DNA from: Burkholderiales bacterium
Lineage (GTDB): Bacteria; Pseudomonadota; Gammaproteobacteria; Burkholderiales; JAEUOS01
Reading direction: 5' to 3'
Assembly (NCBI GenBank): GCA_947473125.1
Contig: CANJDH010000004.1
Span: 34,825-98,824 of the forward strand
Length of the DNA: 64,000 nucleotides
Part shown: piece after piece, positions 47,482 through 57,231 of the stretch
Position numbering within the stretch: the stretch's first letter is position 1
Layout: each line of letters opens with the position of its first letter
Made by a program: the position numbers and the translations under genes
The notes under the pieces: model-generated
Databases searched by the model: none
Told to the model about the DNA's origin: nothing
Seen by the model: the letters and a program-made list of their open reading frames with translations, nothing else

Positions 47482-49716
47482 GTGCGCTCTGTCCTGACCT
47501 ATCCTTGGCTGGCCAATCTGCGTGCCGACGTGACCGGCGGGGTCATGTCGGCAGCGGTAGCCATCCCTCTCGCCATTGGCTACGGCATGTTCGCATTCGT
47601 GCCATTGGGGGACGCTTACTTTGCGGTTGGCGTTCTGGCCGGCCTGTTCGCCGCGTTCATCGTAGCGATCACCAGCGTCGCGCTGGGAGACAAGACCACG
47701 ACGGTATATGCGCCACGTATCGTCACCACGTTCTTTTTGGGCTCGATCATCCTGCACAGCCTGCGCAATTCCGATGCCGCCATTATCCGGTCGGGAAATA
47801 TCGAACTGATGATCGCCATCGTGTTTTCGATCGTGCTGCTCGGCGGGGCATTCCAGATGTTGTTCGGATTTCTGCGTGTCGGCACACTGATCAAATACAT
47901 TCCCCATCCGGTCATGTCGGGCTTTCAGAATGCCGCAGCGCTGCTGCTGTTCCTGGTGCAGATCGGCACCGTGCTCGGTTATGCCGGGCACACGCCCGTA
48001 CCGCATCTTGCGGACAACCTGGCGTCGACCAAACCCCTGAGCGTATTGGTGGCGCTCGTGACCTGCGCCGTGATGTGGAATGCAAAGCGCGTTTTCCCCA
48101 AAGTTCCGCCAGTGCTCGTCGGCCTTGCTGCCGGTACGATCGCGTATTACGCGCTTGTCCTTGCGGGTCATGCTGAAGGGCTCGGCCCGGCAATCGGTGC
48201 CACACCGGTCGCACAGTTGAGCTTGTCCAACCTGCCCGCTTTCGTCGACCTGGCGCGCAATCCTGACCTTTTCGCCGTGCTTCCGACCATCGTCGGCGGC
48301 GCACTCGGCCTCGCCATCATCGCCTCTGTCGACGCACTGTTATGCGCCAGGCTGCTGCAGACACCCCATCGCGCCAGGCGCGATGCCGACCGGCAACTGT
48401 TACGCCTCGGCTTAGGCAACATGCTTTCGGCAAGCTGCGGCGGCATCACCAGCGGTATCAATATCGGGCCAAGCGCCATCAACAAGGCTTATGGTGCACG
48501 CACGCCCCTGTCCGTGCTGGTCAACGCGGGGGTGGTACTGCTCACCCTGACAGCCCTGCTGCCCGCCGTTGGCTATCTCCCACGGGTGGCATTGTCGGGC
48601 GTCATCATGGTCATCGCCATCCAGCACATCGATCCGTGGACCATACAACTGGTAAAACGGCTGTGCTCGCCCGCCGTAGCCAACCGCACCAGAATCGCGG
48701 TCGAACTGTTTGTCATTGCGCTGGTGGCCATCCTTTCGATTCTGGCCAACATCGTGATCGCGGTTTTTATTGGCATCGTCGTTGCGATACTGCTGTTTTT
48801 GCTGCGCATGAGCAGATCCATACTCCGGCGCCACTACCGTTGCGACCATGTCAATTCGCGCAGATCGCGAGCACCATACGAAACAGCGCTGATCAGCCAG
48901 CACGGCAGCAAAATTCTCGTGATGGAGCTCGAGGGAGCCTTGTTTTTTGGCACGGCCGACAGTCTGGAAGGTGAGATCGAGACCGCCTTGCGTGAACCTA
49001 CTTCATTCCTGCTCCTGGATTTGAAGCGCGTCACGGAAATCGATAGCACGGGCGCCAGGCTGATCCTGAACACGCACGACAAGCTGATCAAGGAAGGCAG
49101 GCATCTGCTGATCTCGCATTTGCAGGCTGACACGCCACTGGAACGCTTTCTTCAAGACATGGGGGTCACAACTGCAGTAACCCGTAGCAGAATCTTTGCC
49201 GACACCGACCACGCGATCGAATGGGCCGAAGACCAGCTTATTCTCGGCGAGATAGAGAGTGCCGTAAACAATCAGGAATTTCCCTTCAGCCAGCTTGACG
49301 TGCTGGCAGGGTTTGACCAGACCGACCTTGACACGATCAAAGCCGTGCTGCAGCGCCGGACCTATGCAGGCGGCGAGATCGTGTTCCGTGAGGGGGATAG
49401 CAGCGCGGAACTGTTCATCATTGCGCATGGCAGTGCAAGCGTTCGCATCCGGCTTTCGAAAAATCGTGAAACCCGGCTCATCACTTTCTCGCCCGGGACG
49501 ATATTTGGCGAAATCGCGTTGCTCGACCAGCAAGTACGTTCGGCCAGTGTCATCGCCGATGGAGCTCTGGTTTGCTACGTGCTCGCGCGCACCGAATTTC
49601 TGGAGCTCACGCAGCGGCACCAGCCGGTCGCCATTAAGCTGCTGGCCAATCTGGCGCGCGAATTGTCAGGTCGCCTGCGCCGCGCGAATCGCACCATTCA
49701 CCAACTTGAAAACTGA
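47482..49716 (+). CDS. SulP-family anion transporter with STAS domain and C-terminal cyclic-nucleotide-binding domain (GTG start)
   Basis: SulP core VTGGVMSAAVAIPLAIGYGMF; STAS LLDLKRVTEIDSTGARLI; cNMP-type GGEIVFREGDSSAELFIIAHGSASVRI...FSPGTIFGEIALLDQQVRSASVIAD. Confidence 0.93.
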   Translation: MRSVLTYPWLANLRADVTGGVMSAAVAIPLAIGYGMFAFVPLGDAYFAVGVLAGLFAAFIVAITSVALGDKTTTVYAPRIVTTFFLGSIILHSLRNSDAAIIRSGNIELMIAIVFSIVLLGGAFQMLFGFLRVGTLIKYIPHPVMSGFQNAAALLLFLVQIGTVLGYAGHTPVPHLADNLASTKPLSVLVALVTCAVMWNAKRVFPKVPPVLVGLAAGTIAYYALVLAGHAEGLGPAIGATPVAQLSLSNLPAFVDLARNPDLFAVLPTIVGGALGLAIIASVDALLCARLLQTPHRARRDADRQLLRLGLGNMLSASCGGITSGINIGPSAINKAYGARTPLSVLVNAGVVLLTLTALLPAVGYLPRVALSGVIMVIAIQHIDPWTIQLVKRLCSPAVANRTRIAVELFVIALVAILSILANIVIAVFIGIVVAILLFLLRMSRSILRRHYRCDHVNSRRSRAPYETALISQHGSKILVMELEGALFFGTADSLEGEIETALREPTSFLLLDLKRVTEIDSTGARLILNTHDKLIKEGRHLLISHLQADTPLERFLQDMGVTTAVTRSRIFADTDHAIEWAEDQLILGEIESAVNNQEFPFSQLDVLAGFDQTDLDTIKAVLQRRTYAGGEIVFREGDSSAELFIIAHGSASVRIRLSKNRETRLITFSPGTIFGEIALLDQQVRSASVIADGALVCYVLARTEFLELTQRHQPVAIKLLANLARELSGRLRRANRTIHQLEN

Positions 49717-49902
49717 ATGTTCTCGGTTCACCGTTTTGGGACCAGACCCAGGAGCCGACTCCCATAAAATTAGCAGGCTATTCGGAGTAATTCGCAAGGA
49801 ACGCCAAGATGGCTTGGGTCGGTGGAGACAGTCGTCGTCAGGGTGAAATGTATTGCACTGACTAGGTAAGAGGCTCACAAGCCACAACTCCGGCAACCGT
49901 GC

Positions 49903-49930
49903 GGGGGTTCGATTCCCTCTCCCGCACCGG
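49903..49930 (+). pseudogene. tRNA 3'-end remnant (T-arm and acceptor strand)
   Basis: GGGGGTTCGATTCCCTCTCCCGCACCGG, close to the tRNA-Leu 3' end GGGGGTTCGATTCCCCCTCCCGGCACCA; no matching 5' half upstream. Confidence 0.6.
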
Positions 49931-49957
49931 CAAAAGCACATTCGACACCTGAATTGC

Positions 49958-49984
49958 AAAGCCCCGCATATCACGGGGCTTTTT
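49958..49984 (+). terminator. Rho-independent terminator AAAGCCCCG-catatca-CGGGGCTTT
   Basis: Perfect 9-bp stem followed by T-run. Confidence 0.8.
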
Positions 49985-50028
49985 GTGTCGCCAAATAGAG
50001 ATAACGGCGCGACGCGCCCGAATACCAG

Positions 50029-50595
50029 CTAGCGCTGCACAGCCGGCGCCTCGCGCTCAATCGCCAAGCGCAATGTCCGAAAGCGCTCCTCCGCTTGCGG
50101 CCCGAACAGCGGGTCATGGCGCGACTTGGCCTCCACGCTAGCGGCGACGTCGGCCCAGTCCGCCGCGTGCAGCGTTGCCGCGACGTGCGGCGCCATCTGC
50201 AGTTCCTCGGCATCGATGTGCGCCCGGTAATAGACCAGATAGGTTGCCGCGGCGGTCTCCAGGTCTGCGCGAGCGACGATGGCCTCGCTGCTGGCGGCTT
50301 CGAGCAGCGCCAGCAGCTGGTCGCCGCAGGCGGCGATCACGCGGTGCTCCTGCAGCAGCCGGACGACCAGCGCCTGCAGTGACGGGTCGCGCTTGCGCAT
50401 GCGCTCGTAGACTTCGTTTTCATACCGGTGATGGTGCACGTCGGGAAAATGGCGCAGGTAATAGACGATGTCGCGCATCAGCGTGTAGTCGGGATCACCA
50501 CCCTGCGCGAACACCGCGAGTTGCTCTTCAAGGAGGCGCAGCAGGCGCGCAAAATTGAGGTGCTCGGCATGCCAGGCCACGATTTGTCGACTCAT
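50029..50595 (-). CDS. Hemerythrin (HHE) domain protein
   Basis: WHAEHLNFARLLRLLEEQ; FPDVHHHRYENEVYERM; LLQEHRVI; YYRAHIDAEELQMAPHV. Confidence 0.88.
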   Translation of the reverse strand: MSRQIVAWHAEHLNFARLLRLLEEQLAVFAQGGDPDYTLMRDIVYYLRHFPDVHHHRYENEVYERMRKRDPSLQALVVRLLQEHRVIAACGDQLLALLEAASSEAIVARADLETAAATYLVYYRAHIDAEELQMAPHVAATLHAADWADVAASVEAKSRHDPLFGPQAEERFRTLRLAIEREAPAVQR

Positions 50596-50689
50596 GGGGA
50601 TACCCTTCGGGTGTGCGATGCCTCAGTGTGGTCGATTTGCGGCAGCAGGTTTTGATCCAGCGCAACAAGCCGGCGGCGGCGCCGTCGGG

Positions 50690-51451
50690 TCAGGTTTTCT
50701 CCGCGGGATTGCCGAGCCGTGCCTCGATTGCGCCGAGGCGCTCGTGCAGGGCATTGACCTGCGTGAGAATCTCCGACTCCTCGCGTTCGATTTTTTCCTC
50801 TTCGTCGCCCAGCACCGACGCCGAGACGCCGCCGACAAAGGCCCCGAGCAGCACGAAGCCGGTGATCGACAAGGCCGCCGCCAGCAGCCGCCCTTCCACG
50901 GTCACCGGGTTGTACAGGCCCGAACCCTGGCTGATTAGCATCTCAAACGACCACCACAAGGCGTCGCTGGCGGTGTGAATCTTGACCGCCGGCCCATGCT
51001 CGAGGTTGAGGATGGCAATCGCCGAGCCGATCACCAGGAGGAAGCTGGCGATGCCGGTCGTCACCAGCAAGCCGGCTGCACGCCGTGCAAACACGATCGC
51101 CAGCAGGGTGCGCACCGATCGCACTGCGCGCAACACGCGCAGGATGCGCAGCACCCGGACTGCGCGGCCCCAGCGCAGCATGTCGACCGTGGGAATGCTC
51201 GAGACCAGGTCGACCCAGCCCCACTTGAGATAGGCCCGGCGGTCCGGCGCGCTGGCCAGGTGATAGACGAAATCACCCAGGAACACCACGCAGATCGCCG
51301 TGTCGGCCCAGTCGAGCAGGCGCACGACCTCAGGGTCGAGGGCCCAGAAGGTCTGGGTGAACAAGGCCCCCAGCACGTACACCGAAAGCACCAGCAGCAC
51401 TATCTGCCAGAGCGTCAGTTCCGGTGGAGTAGCTTCCGCCTTGTCGATCAT
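50690..51451 (-). CDS. Voltage-gated-like ion transport protein with non-canonical pore
   Basis: S4-like RWGRAVRVLRILRVLRAVRSVRTLL; pore region ASDALWWSFEMLISQGSGLYNPVTVEGRLLA lacks TVGYGD. Confidence 0.8.
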   Translation of the reverse strand: MIDKAEATPPELTLWQIVLLVLSVYVLGALFTQTFWALDPEVVRLLDWADTAICVVFLGDFVYHLASAPDRRAYLKWGWVDLVSSIPTVDMLRWGRAVRVLRILRVLRAVRSVRTLLAIVFARRAAGLLVTTGIASFLLVIGSAIAILNLEHGPAVKIHTASDALWWSFEMLISQGSGLYNPVTVEGRLLAAALSITGFVLLGAFVGGVSASVLGDEEEKIEREESEILTQVNALHERLGAIEARLGNPAEKT

Positions 51452-51474
51452 CACGTTTCGAGCCGCACGCGGTG

Positions 51475-52755
51475 TCAGGGATACAGGCCGCGTTGTTCGC
51501 GCGCCGAGAGCACGCGACGGCAAGCGACCACGAAGGCCGCGGTGCGTAGCGACGCGCCCAGTTCGGTCGCGGTGCGCCAGATATGGTCGAAGGCGCCGGT
51601 AAGGATGCTGTCCATGCGGCGCGTGACTTCGTCTTCGGTCCAGAAAAACGAATTGAAATCCTGCACCCACTCGAAGTACGACACGATCACGCCGCCGGCA
51701 TTGGCGATCACGTCGGGCACCACCGTGATGCCGCGTTCGGCCAGCACCAGGTCGGCGGCGGGCGTGGTCGGGCCGTTGGCGCCTTCGAGCACCAGGCGCG
51801 TGCGCACCCGTGCGGCGCGCTCGGCAGTCAGCGACCCTTCGAGCGCAGCCGGGATCAACACGTCCGATTCGACCGACCAGAACGCTTCGCGGTCGATGGC
51901 TTCTGCCCCTGCGCAACCGGCCAGTGAACCGGTGCGTTGCTTGTGCGCCAGCGCCGCCGCGACGTCGATGCCGGCCGGGTTGAACAGCGACGCGCCACGG
52001 TCCTGCAAGGCGACAATGCGCGCGCCGTTCTCGACAAAGGCGCGTGCCGCCACCGCGCCGACGTTGCCGACGCCCTGCACCACAACCCGTGCGCCGGCCA
52101 GATGCAGGCCGATGCGCCGCGCCACCTCGCGGCCGATCACGTTGACGCCACGCCCGGTGGCATCCTGGCGACCCAGCGAGCCACCCAGCGCCACCGGCTT
52201 GCCGGTCACCATGCCGGTGGCCGAGGTGCCGGTGTTCATGGCGCAGGTGTCCATCATCCAGGCCATGATCTGCGCGTCCGTGTTCACATCCGGCGCCGGG
52301 ATGTCGCGATCCGGCCCGATCAACAGGCCGATCTCGCTGGTGTAGCGCCGCGTGAGGCGCTCGAGTTCCTTGCGCGACAGCCCCTTCGGGTCGACGCGGA
52401 TGCCGCCCTTGGCGCCGCCAAACGGCAGGTTGACGGCGGCGTTCTTGATCGTCATCCAGCCGGCCAGCGCCATCACTTCTTCGAGGGTGACGCCGGCGTC
52501 ATAGCGCACGCCGCCCTTGCCGGGCCCGCGCGACAGGTTGTGGTGTACCCGATAGCCCTCGAAGTGGGCAATGCGGCCGTCGTCCATTTCGATCGGGATG
52601 TCGACAATCAGCGCGCGGCGCGGCCGGCGCAGGGTTTCGGCAAAGCGCGCCAGCGGCCCCAGGTGCGGCGCGATGCTGTCGAGCGTCGCCAGGAACGTGC
52701 CCCACGGGCTGTCGGCGTGCGGCGTGATGAAGGAGAGCGACGGATACGAAGTCAT
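51475..52755 (-). CDS. Glu/Leu/Phe/Val (glutamate) dehydrogenase
   Basis: [75 protein letters not shown]. Confidence 0.95.
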   Translation of the reverse strand: MTSYPSLSFITPHADSPWGTFLATLDSIAPHLGPLARFAETLRRPRRALIVDIPIEMDDGRIAHFEGYRVHHNLSRGPGKGGVRYDAGVTLEEVMALAGWMTIKNAAVNLPFGGAKGGIRVDPKGLSRKELERLTRRYTSEIGLLIGPDRDIPAPDVNTDAQIMAWMMDTCAMNTGTSATGMVTGKPVALGGSLGRQDATGRGVNVIGREVARRIGLHLAGARVVVQGVGNVGAVAARAFVENGARIVALQDRGASLFNPAGIDVAAALAHKQRTGSLAGCAGAEAIDREAFWSVESDVLIPAALEGSLTAERAARVRTRLVLEGANGPTTPAADLVLAERGITVVPDVIANAGGVIVSYFEWVQDFNSFFWTEDEVTRRMDSILTGAFDHIWRTATELGASLRTAAFVVACRRVLSAREQRGLYP

Positions 52756-53001
52756 GGGGGCGAATCGGGTCTGGGTACGACCGGAGCGATGCGGCGATCA
52801 ACCCAGTATAGGCAGGCGTTCGCCATGGCGGTTGACTTGCATCAATCCTGGTTCGCGGCATTTTTCACCAGGTTGAATCGCCGAAACCGTTGGTGGACAA
52901 CGGTTTTATGGTATCACCCCTTCAAGGGTCGCTCCTGAAGCGGATCTCCGGATGTCGCCTTGGCCGGTTTTTGGCTGTGCGCGGCAACATGCACGGTGCC
53001 G

Positions 53002-53313
53002 TCAGCCCTTGCCGGTCGTCACCGGATACTTGTAATAGAGGCGGTTCAGGTGCTGCACCACTTCTTCGATATCGGCATCGCTCCAGCTCTGGCCGATATT
53101 GCCCTGCCAGCGCCGCACCTGCGCCCGCAAACCCGGCAGGTCCGCGGCGTTGCGCTTGTCGCGCCAGTGCATTTGCGTGGTGTGGCACGCCACACAGAAC
53201 GTCGAGTAGAGCAGTTCGCCGCGCGACCGGGCTGCCTGATCCTGCGCCATGACGGGCACGCTCAGGGCCGCGAGCAATCCGAATGACAACAGAAGTGTGC
53301 GGATCGGACGCAT
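53002..53313 (-). CDS. Small secreted mono-heme cytochrome c-type protein
   Basis: Signal MRPIRTLLLSFGLLAALSVPVMAQ; heme motif CVACH. Confidence 0.85.
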   Translation of the reverse strand: MRPIRTLLLSFGLLAALSVPVMAQDQAARSRGELLYSTFCVACHTTQMHWRDKRNAADLPGLRAQVRRWQGNIGQSWSDADIEEVVQHLNRLYYKYPVTTGKG

Positions 53314-53387
53314 GATATTGGTGCCTTCAGTGCAAGTGGATTCCCGATGATGGTACATCCACCCGAGAGCGTATAGTAATCCGCGCC

Positions 53388-54431
53388 TCAACCCTCCCAT
53401 GCCGCAACAGCTGGCGCATGGGTCTGACGCGTGTGTTTCATCACCTCCGGGTTGAGCAGATGCGCCGGGTGATCTCCCCGCATGATGTGGATCACCTGCT
53501 GTGCGCTGAGGATGGCTCGCTCGCGATGGGCCTCGCGCGATGCGCCGGCCACATGCGGGGAGAGCAGGACGTGGTCCATGCCAAACAAAGCGTTACTCGA
53601 TCCAAGCGGCTCGTGCTCGAAAACGTCCAGCGCAGCACCAGCGAGGCGACGCTCGCGCAACATCAGCTCGAGCGCAGCGTGATCCACCAGACTGCCCCGC
53701 GATACATTAATCAGAAACGCGTGGGCAGGCAAAGCCGTCAGTTGCGCCTTTCCGATCAGGTGGCGCGTCGCCGGCGTCGCCGGCGCGGTGATCACCAGAA
53801 AATCGACCTGCCCGCACAGTGCTGCAAGGTCGTCCACGCGTTCGGTCTCCAGTGCGTCAAAGCGCGACGCGGGCGTGGTGGGACTGTAAGCAACAATGGT
53901 CATGCCAAACCCGTCACGGCAAATCCGCGCAACGCGGCTGCCAATCGCTCCCAATCCGACGATGCCGAGGCGCTTGCCGGACAATTCCGGGCCTGGCTCG
54001 CTAAAGAATGCCTCGCGACACGACCAGCCGTCACGACGCAAGGTGCGGTCTGCCAGAGCCAGGCGCCTGGCCAGGCCGAGCATCATGCCGACCGCATGCT
54101 CGGCCACCGCTCCCGCGCCCACGCCGGGACAGTTCACCACGGCAATGCCAAGGTGTGAGGCAGTCTGCAAATCGATGTTATCGATACCGGCCGAGGCGGC
54201 TGCAATCACGCGTAACGCCGGCATGCGTTGCAGCAGATCGGCCCCCACGGCACCGGGCAGGCGTACGCACAGCACCTGCGATTGTGCGAGCGTCAGCGCA
54301 TCGGCATGCGGTGTAGGTGCCGCTGGCACACACCGGATACGCGCCCCAGCCGACGCAAGCATGGCATGCCCGGCCGGATCGCCCATGGCATTCAACAGCA
54401 GGGCGTTGAATGCCTTCGCGTGGCTGCTCAC
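53388..54431 (-). CDS. D-2-hydroxyacid dehydrogenase family protein (GTG start overlapping upstream stop)
   Basis: GKRLGIVGLGAIGSRVARIC; NVSRGSLVDHAALELMLRERRLAGAALDVFEHEP. Confidence 0.88.
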   Translation of the reverse strand: MSSHAKAFNALLLNAMGDPAGHAMLASAGARIRCVPAAPTPHADALTLAQSQVLCVRLPGAVGADLLQRMPALRVIAAASAGIDNIDLQTASHLGIAVVNCPGVGAGAVAEHAVGMMLGLARRLALADRTLRRDGWSCREAFFSEPGPELSGKRLGIVGLGAIGSRVARICRDGFGMTIVAYSPTTPASRFDALETERVDDLAALCGQVDFLVITAPATPATRHLIGKAQLTALPAHAFLINVSRGSLVDHAALELMLRERRLAGAALDVFEHEPLGSSNALFGMDHVLLSPHVAGASREAHRERAILSAQQVIHIMRGDHPAHLLNPEVMKHTRQTHAPAVAAWEG

Positions 54432-55327
54432 ACCGGACGCGTGCCCCGGATCGTGGTGCGATGCATGTGCCGACGCAGTGGCAATTGGTAGTCGCCAATT
54501 GCCTGGTGCATCGACGAGCAGTTGTCCCACATGACCAGGTCGCCCAGCTTCCAGCGATGCCGGTAAACATACTGGGGTTGAATGATGTGGTCGATCAGGC
54601 TTTTGAGAAGCGCACGTCCCTCTTCGAGTGGCATGCCGACCACCTCGCTGGTAATCAGTTCGCTTGCATAAAGGGACTTGCGCCCGGTAATCGGATGGGT
54701 GCGCACCAGCGGATGGTCGACGTCCGGCACTTCGACCTTGGCCTTGTCGCGCTGCGCCTTGAGGTGGGCGAGCGTGGCGGAGTCAATATTCCCAGGATCC
54801 GCCTCCGCCTGGGCGGCCGCTGCGGCGGAACGCGCGCTGAAACTGTTGACAGCGCGCAGGCCGGTGATGCGTGCCTTCACGGAATCAGGCAGACCGTCGT
54901 AAGCCGCAGCAGTGCTGGCGAACAGGGTATCGCCAAGCGGTTCGCCGTTTTGCATTGGCACTTCAAGCGCATACAGGAATGCCCCGCGGGAGGGCTCCGG
55001 CATGAAGCACATGTCGCTGTGCCACATCCGCCCGGCATCGGCCATGCCGATCGGCTTGCCGTTTTCAATGATGTTTGAGACCACGAAAATTTCCGGGTTG
55101 CCCGGCAGGTTGTACGCATCAATGACGAATTTTTCGAGCCCGCCAAATCTGCGACTGAACGCCAGTTGTTGCTCCGGCGTGAGCGTCTGGCCGGTCACGA
55201 CCACGACGCCGTAGGTGTTCCATGCGTCTTCAATCGCCTTGAATTCGGCATCGCTCAAATTGGCCAAATCAACGCCATGGATCTTGTGGCCCAGCGGGGC
55301 AGAGGTGTATTCGATGCGCAGGCTCAT
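54428..55327 (-). CDS. TauD/TfdA-family Fe(II)/2-oxoglutarate dioxygenase
   Basis: GRMWHSDMCFMPEPSRGAFLYALEVP; HPLVRTHPITGRKSLY; GDLVMWDNCSSMHQAIGDY; RRHMHRTTI. Confidence 0.93.
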   Translation of the reverse strand: MSLRIEYTSAPLGHKIHGVDLANLSDAEFKAIEDAWNTYGVVVVTGQTLTPEQQLAFSRRFGGLEKFVIDAYNLPGNPEIFVVSNIIENGKPIGMADAGRMWHSDMCFMPEPSRGAFLYALEVPMQNGEPLGDTLFASTAAAYDGLPDSVKARITGLRAVNSFSARSAAAAAQAEADPGNIDSATLAHLKAQRDKAKVEVPDVDHPLVRTHPITGRKSLYASELITSEVVGMPLEEGRALLKSLIDHIIQPQYVYRHRWKLGDLVMWDNCSSMHQAIGDYQLPLRRHMHRTTIRGTRPV

Positions 55328-55402
55328 GACAGGGTTCCCATTTGAGATGATTGGAATCGAGATGGATGGAATCGAATTGATGGAGCCAGCGGCCACCGGG
55401 GT

Positions 55403-56185
55403 TCAATCTCGGTACGAACGATCCTCGCGATCAATCGCACGCAGCATCGCCGGCCACTCGAGCTCACCATAGGTGCGCCGCACCCCGGGGGTATAGAGCG
55501 TGGCGGTCTGTCTGGCAACTTCTTCGTCAGGCAAATTGAGTTCGGTGCGCGCACTCATGGCGTCAACCTGCGCCTTGCATGCCATCTCGAGCCAGTACAT
55601 GTTGTTGAAGGCCTCGGCAATGCTGCGACCGGCAGTCATCAGGCCGTGGTTGCGCATGATCATCACATCGGTGCTGCCCAGATTGTTGATCAGGCGCACG
55701 CGCTCAGCCACGTTGATGGCCGGGCCTTCGTAGTCGTGGTAACTCACCCGCCCGTAAAAGCGCATCGCAGTCTGCGTCAAGGGCAGAAGCCCGCACTTCA
55801 TGGCCGACACCGCCATGCCGGCGCGCGTGTGGGTGTGGATGACACAAGCCACATCCGGCCGTGCCGAATGCACGGCGCCGTGGATCACGAAGCCGGCCGG
55901 ATTCTGGTCGTAGGCCACGTCGGGCCGGAGGATGACCTTGCCCTCCAGGTCAATTTTGTACATATCCGACGCACGCATTTCGTCGTACAGCATGCCGTAG
56001 GGATTGATCAGTACCTGGTCATGGTGGCCGGGAACACGCACCGTGATGTGGTTGTAGGTGAGGTCGGACATTCCGTATTTGGCGATCAGCCGGAAACAAG
56101 CGGCCAAATCCACGCGGGCGTTCCATTCTTCTTCGCTCACCTGCTGCCGGATCGTCAAGGTGTGTGCTGCCGGGAGTACGGACAT
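55403..56185 (-). CDS. Class II aldolase/adducin family protein
   Basis: YGMSDLTYNHITVRVPG; VIHTHTRAGMAVSAM; IMRNHGLMTAGRSIAEAF. Confidence 0.92.
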   Translation of the reverse strand: MSVLPAAHTLTIRQQVSEEEWNARVDLAACFRLIAKYGMSDLTYNHITVRVPGHHDQVLINPYGMLYDEMRASDMYKIDLEGKVILRPDVAYDQNPAGFVIHGAVHSARPDVACVIHTHTRAGMAVSAMKCGLLPLTQTAMRFYGRVSYHDYEGPAINVAERVRLINNLGSTDVMIMRNHGLMTAGRSIAEAFNNMYWLEMACKAQVDAMSARTELNLPDEEVARQTATLYTPGVRRTYGELEWPAMLRAIDREDRSYRD

Positions 56186-56213
56186 GACTTTCTCCTTGGA
56201 GGGTTCCACAGAC

Positions 56214-57227
56214 TCATGCAGTCAGGCGGGCCATCTGCAGGACCTCCCGCACGAGCGTAAAAATGGCATGGTTGCCGTCGAGCGATACGTCGTCAACGCT
56301 GGGCACGGCCAGTCCGGTGTAGCCGTCAAAAGCGCCACCGGCAAGCGCCCCATGGATGGCCGCTTCGGCAGCATCCCATTCCGGCATGAGGTCCAGGCGC
56401 CGGAGCGCAATGCACAGGGCAGCCGCGATCGCGTAGGCGCCCCAGTTAGACACGGAGGCCGGCAGCATGTAATCCACATCGGTGGCATTGAGAATGCCGC
56501 CTTTGCATGGGCAACCGCAATCACGGCCGTAGGGGTGGGTCGCCTCAAGAAAGCTGCGCAGACGCCCGAAGCCAATTTCATTGCCGCCATCTCCCACCGC
56601 TACGGTGAGGATGCCGCGCGCGCGGGCCGCGTCGGCAAGCTGGTGCGCGTGGGCGACCCAATCGGGCGCCTTGGGTTTGCCCGTGCTGTTGTGAAAAATA
56701 CCGTGCGCATTGGGGCCCGGCTTTTCAATGAAAAATACGGCAGCGATATTGGTGTGCTGCCCGAGGAACGCATCAACAAAGCGCTGGCCGGCCTCGGCAC
56801 CGGTCGGATAGGCCAGTACTTTCGCGGCATTACTGCGTTGCTGCCACGCCCCCGGCTCCAGAACCGGCGAGCCGGCAGCTTCGACGGAACGCCGCACGCC
56901 ATCTTCGAACGGCGCTTCGGTCAGCACGCAAGAACGCACACCGAGCGCGCCAAAGACACGGCACAGCAGCGCCACGCCGGGCGGGCCATCGGTCTCGCCC
57001 TTTGGCAGCCAGACCGGATTGCCGGTTCCGGTGACCAGCACCACGGTGCTGTCCGGCCTGGAGATCGCCTGTTCCAATGCCTGCGCAATCTGGCCGCACA
57101 GGGGAGCGTCGCCATGCGCCTGGCGTGCCGCCTGATAGCGCAACCGCGTGCCGCCTTGCTGGGTCGGTTTTTTCTTGAACTCGAGGTTGGCGATCTGATC
57201 GAGATACTCGTAATACCACTGCGTCAC
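56214..57227 (-). CDS. D-glutamate cyclase-like (DUF4392) protein
   Basis: VLVTGTGNPVWLPKGETDGPPGVALLCRVFGAL; LTVAVGDGGNEIGFGRL; TDVDYMLPASVSNWGAYAIAAAL; GTG start at 57227 inferred. Confidence 0.8.
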   Translation of the reverse strand: MTQWYYEYLDQIANLEFKKKPTQQGGTRLRYQAARQAHGDAPLCGQIAQALEQAISRPDSTVVLVTGTGNPVWLPKGETDGPPGVALLCRVFGALGVRSCVLTEAPFEDGVRRSVEAAGSPVLEPGAWQQRSNAAKVLAYPTGAEAGQRFVDAFLGQHTNIAAVFFIEKPGPNAHGIFHNSTGKPKAPDWVAHAHQLADAARARGILTVAVGDGGNEIGFGRLRSFLEATHPYGRDCGCPCKGGILNATDVDYMLPASVSNWGAYAIAAALCIALRRLDLMPEWDAAEAAIHGALAGGAFDGYTGLAVPSVDDVSLDGNHAIFTLVREVLQMARLTA

Positions 57228-57231
57228 GGCA

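Noticed and set aside
55344-55385. Short direct repeat TGGAATCGA...TGGAATCGA before the TauD gene
   Set aside because: Only about 9 bp and two copies; may be slippage in the leader and no function can be argued.
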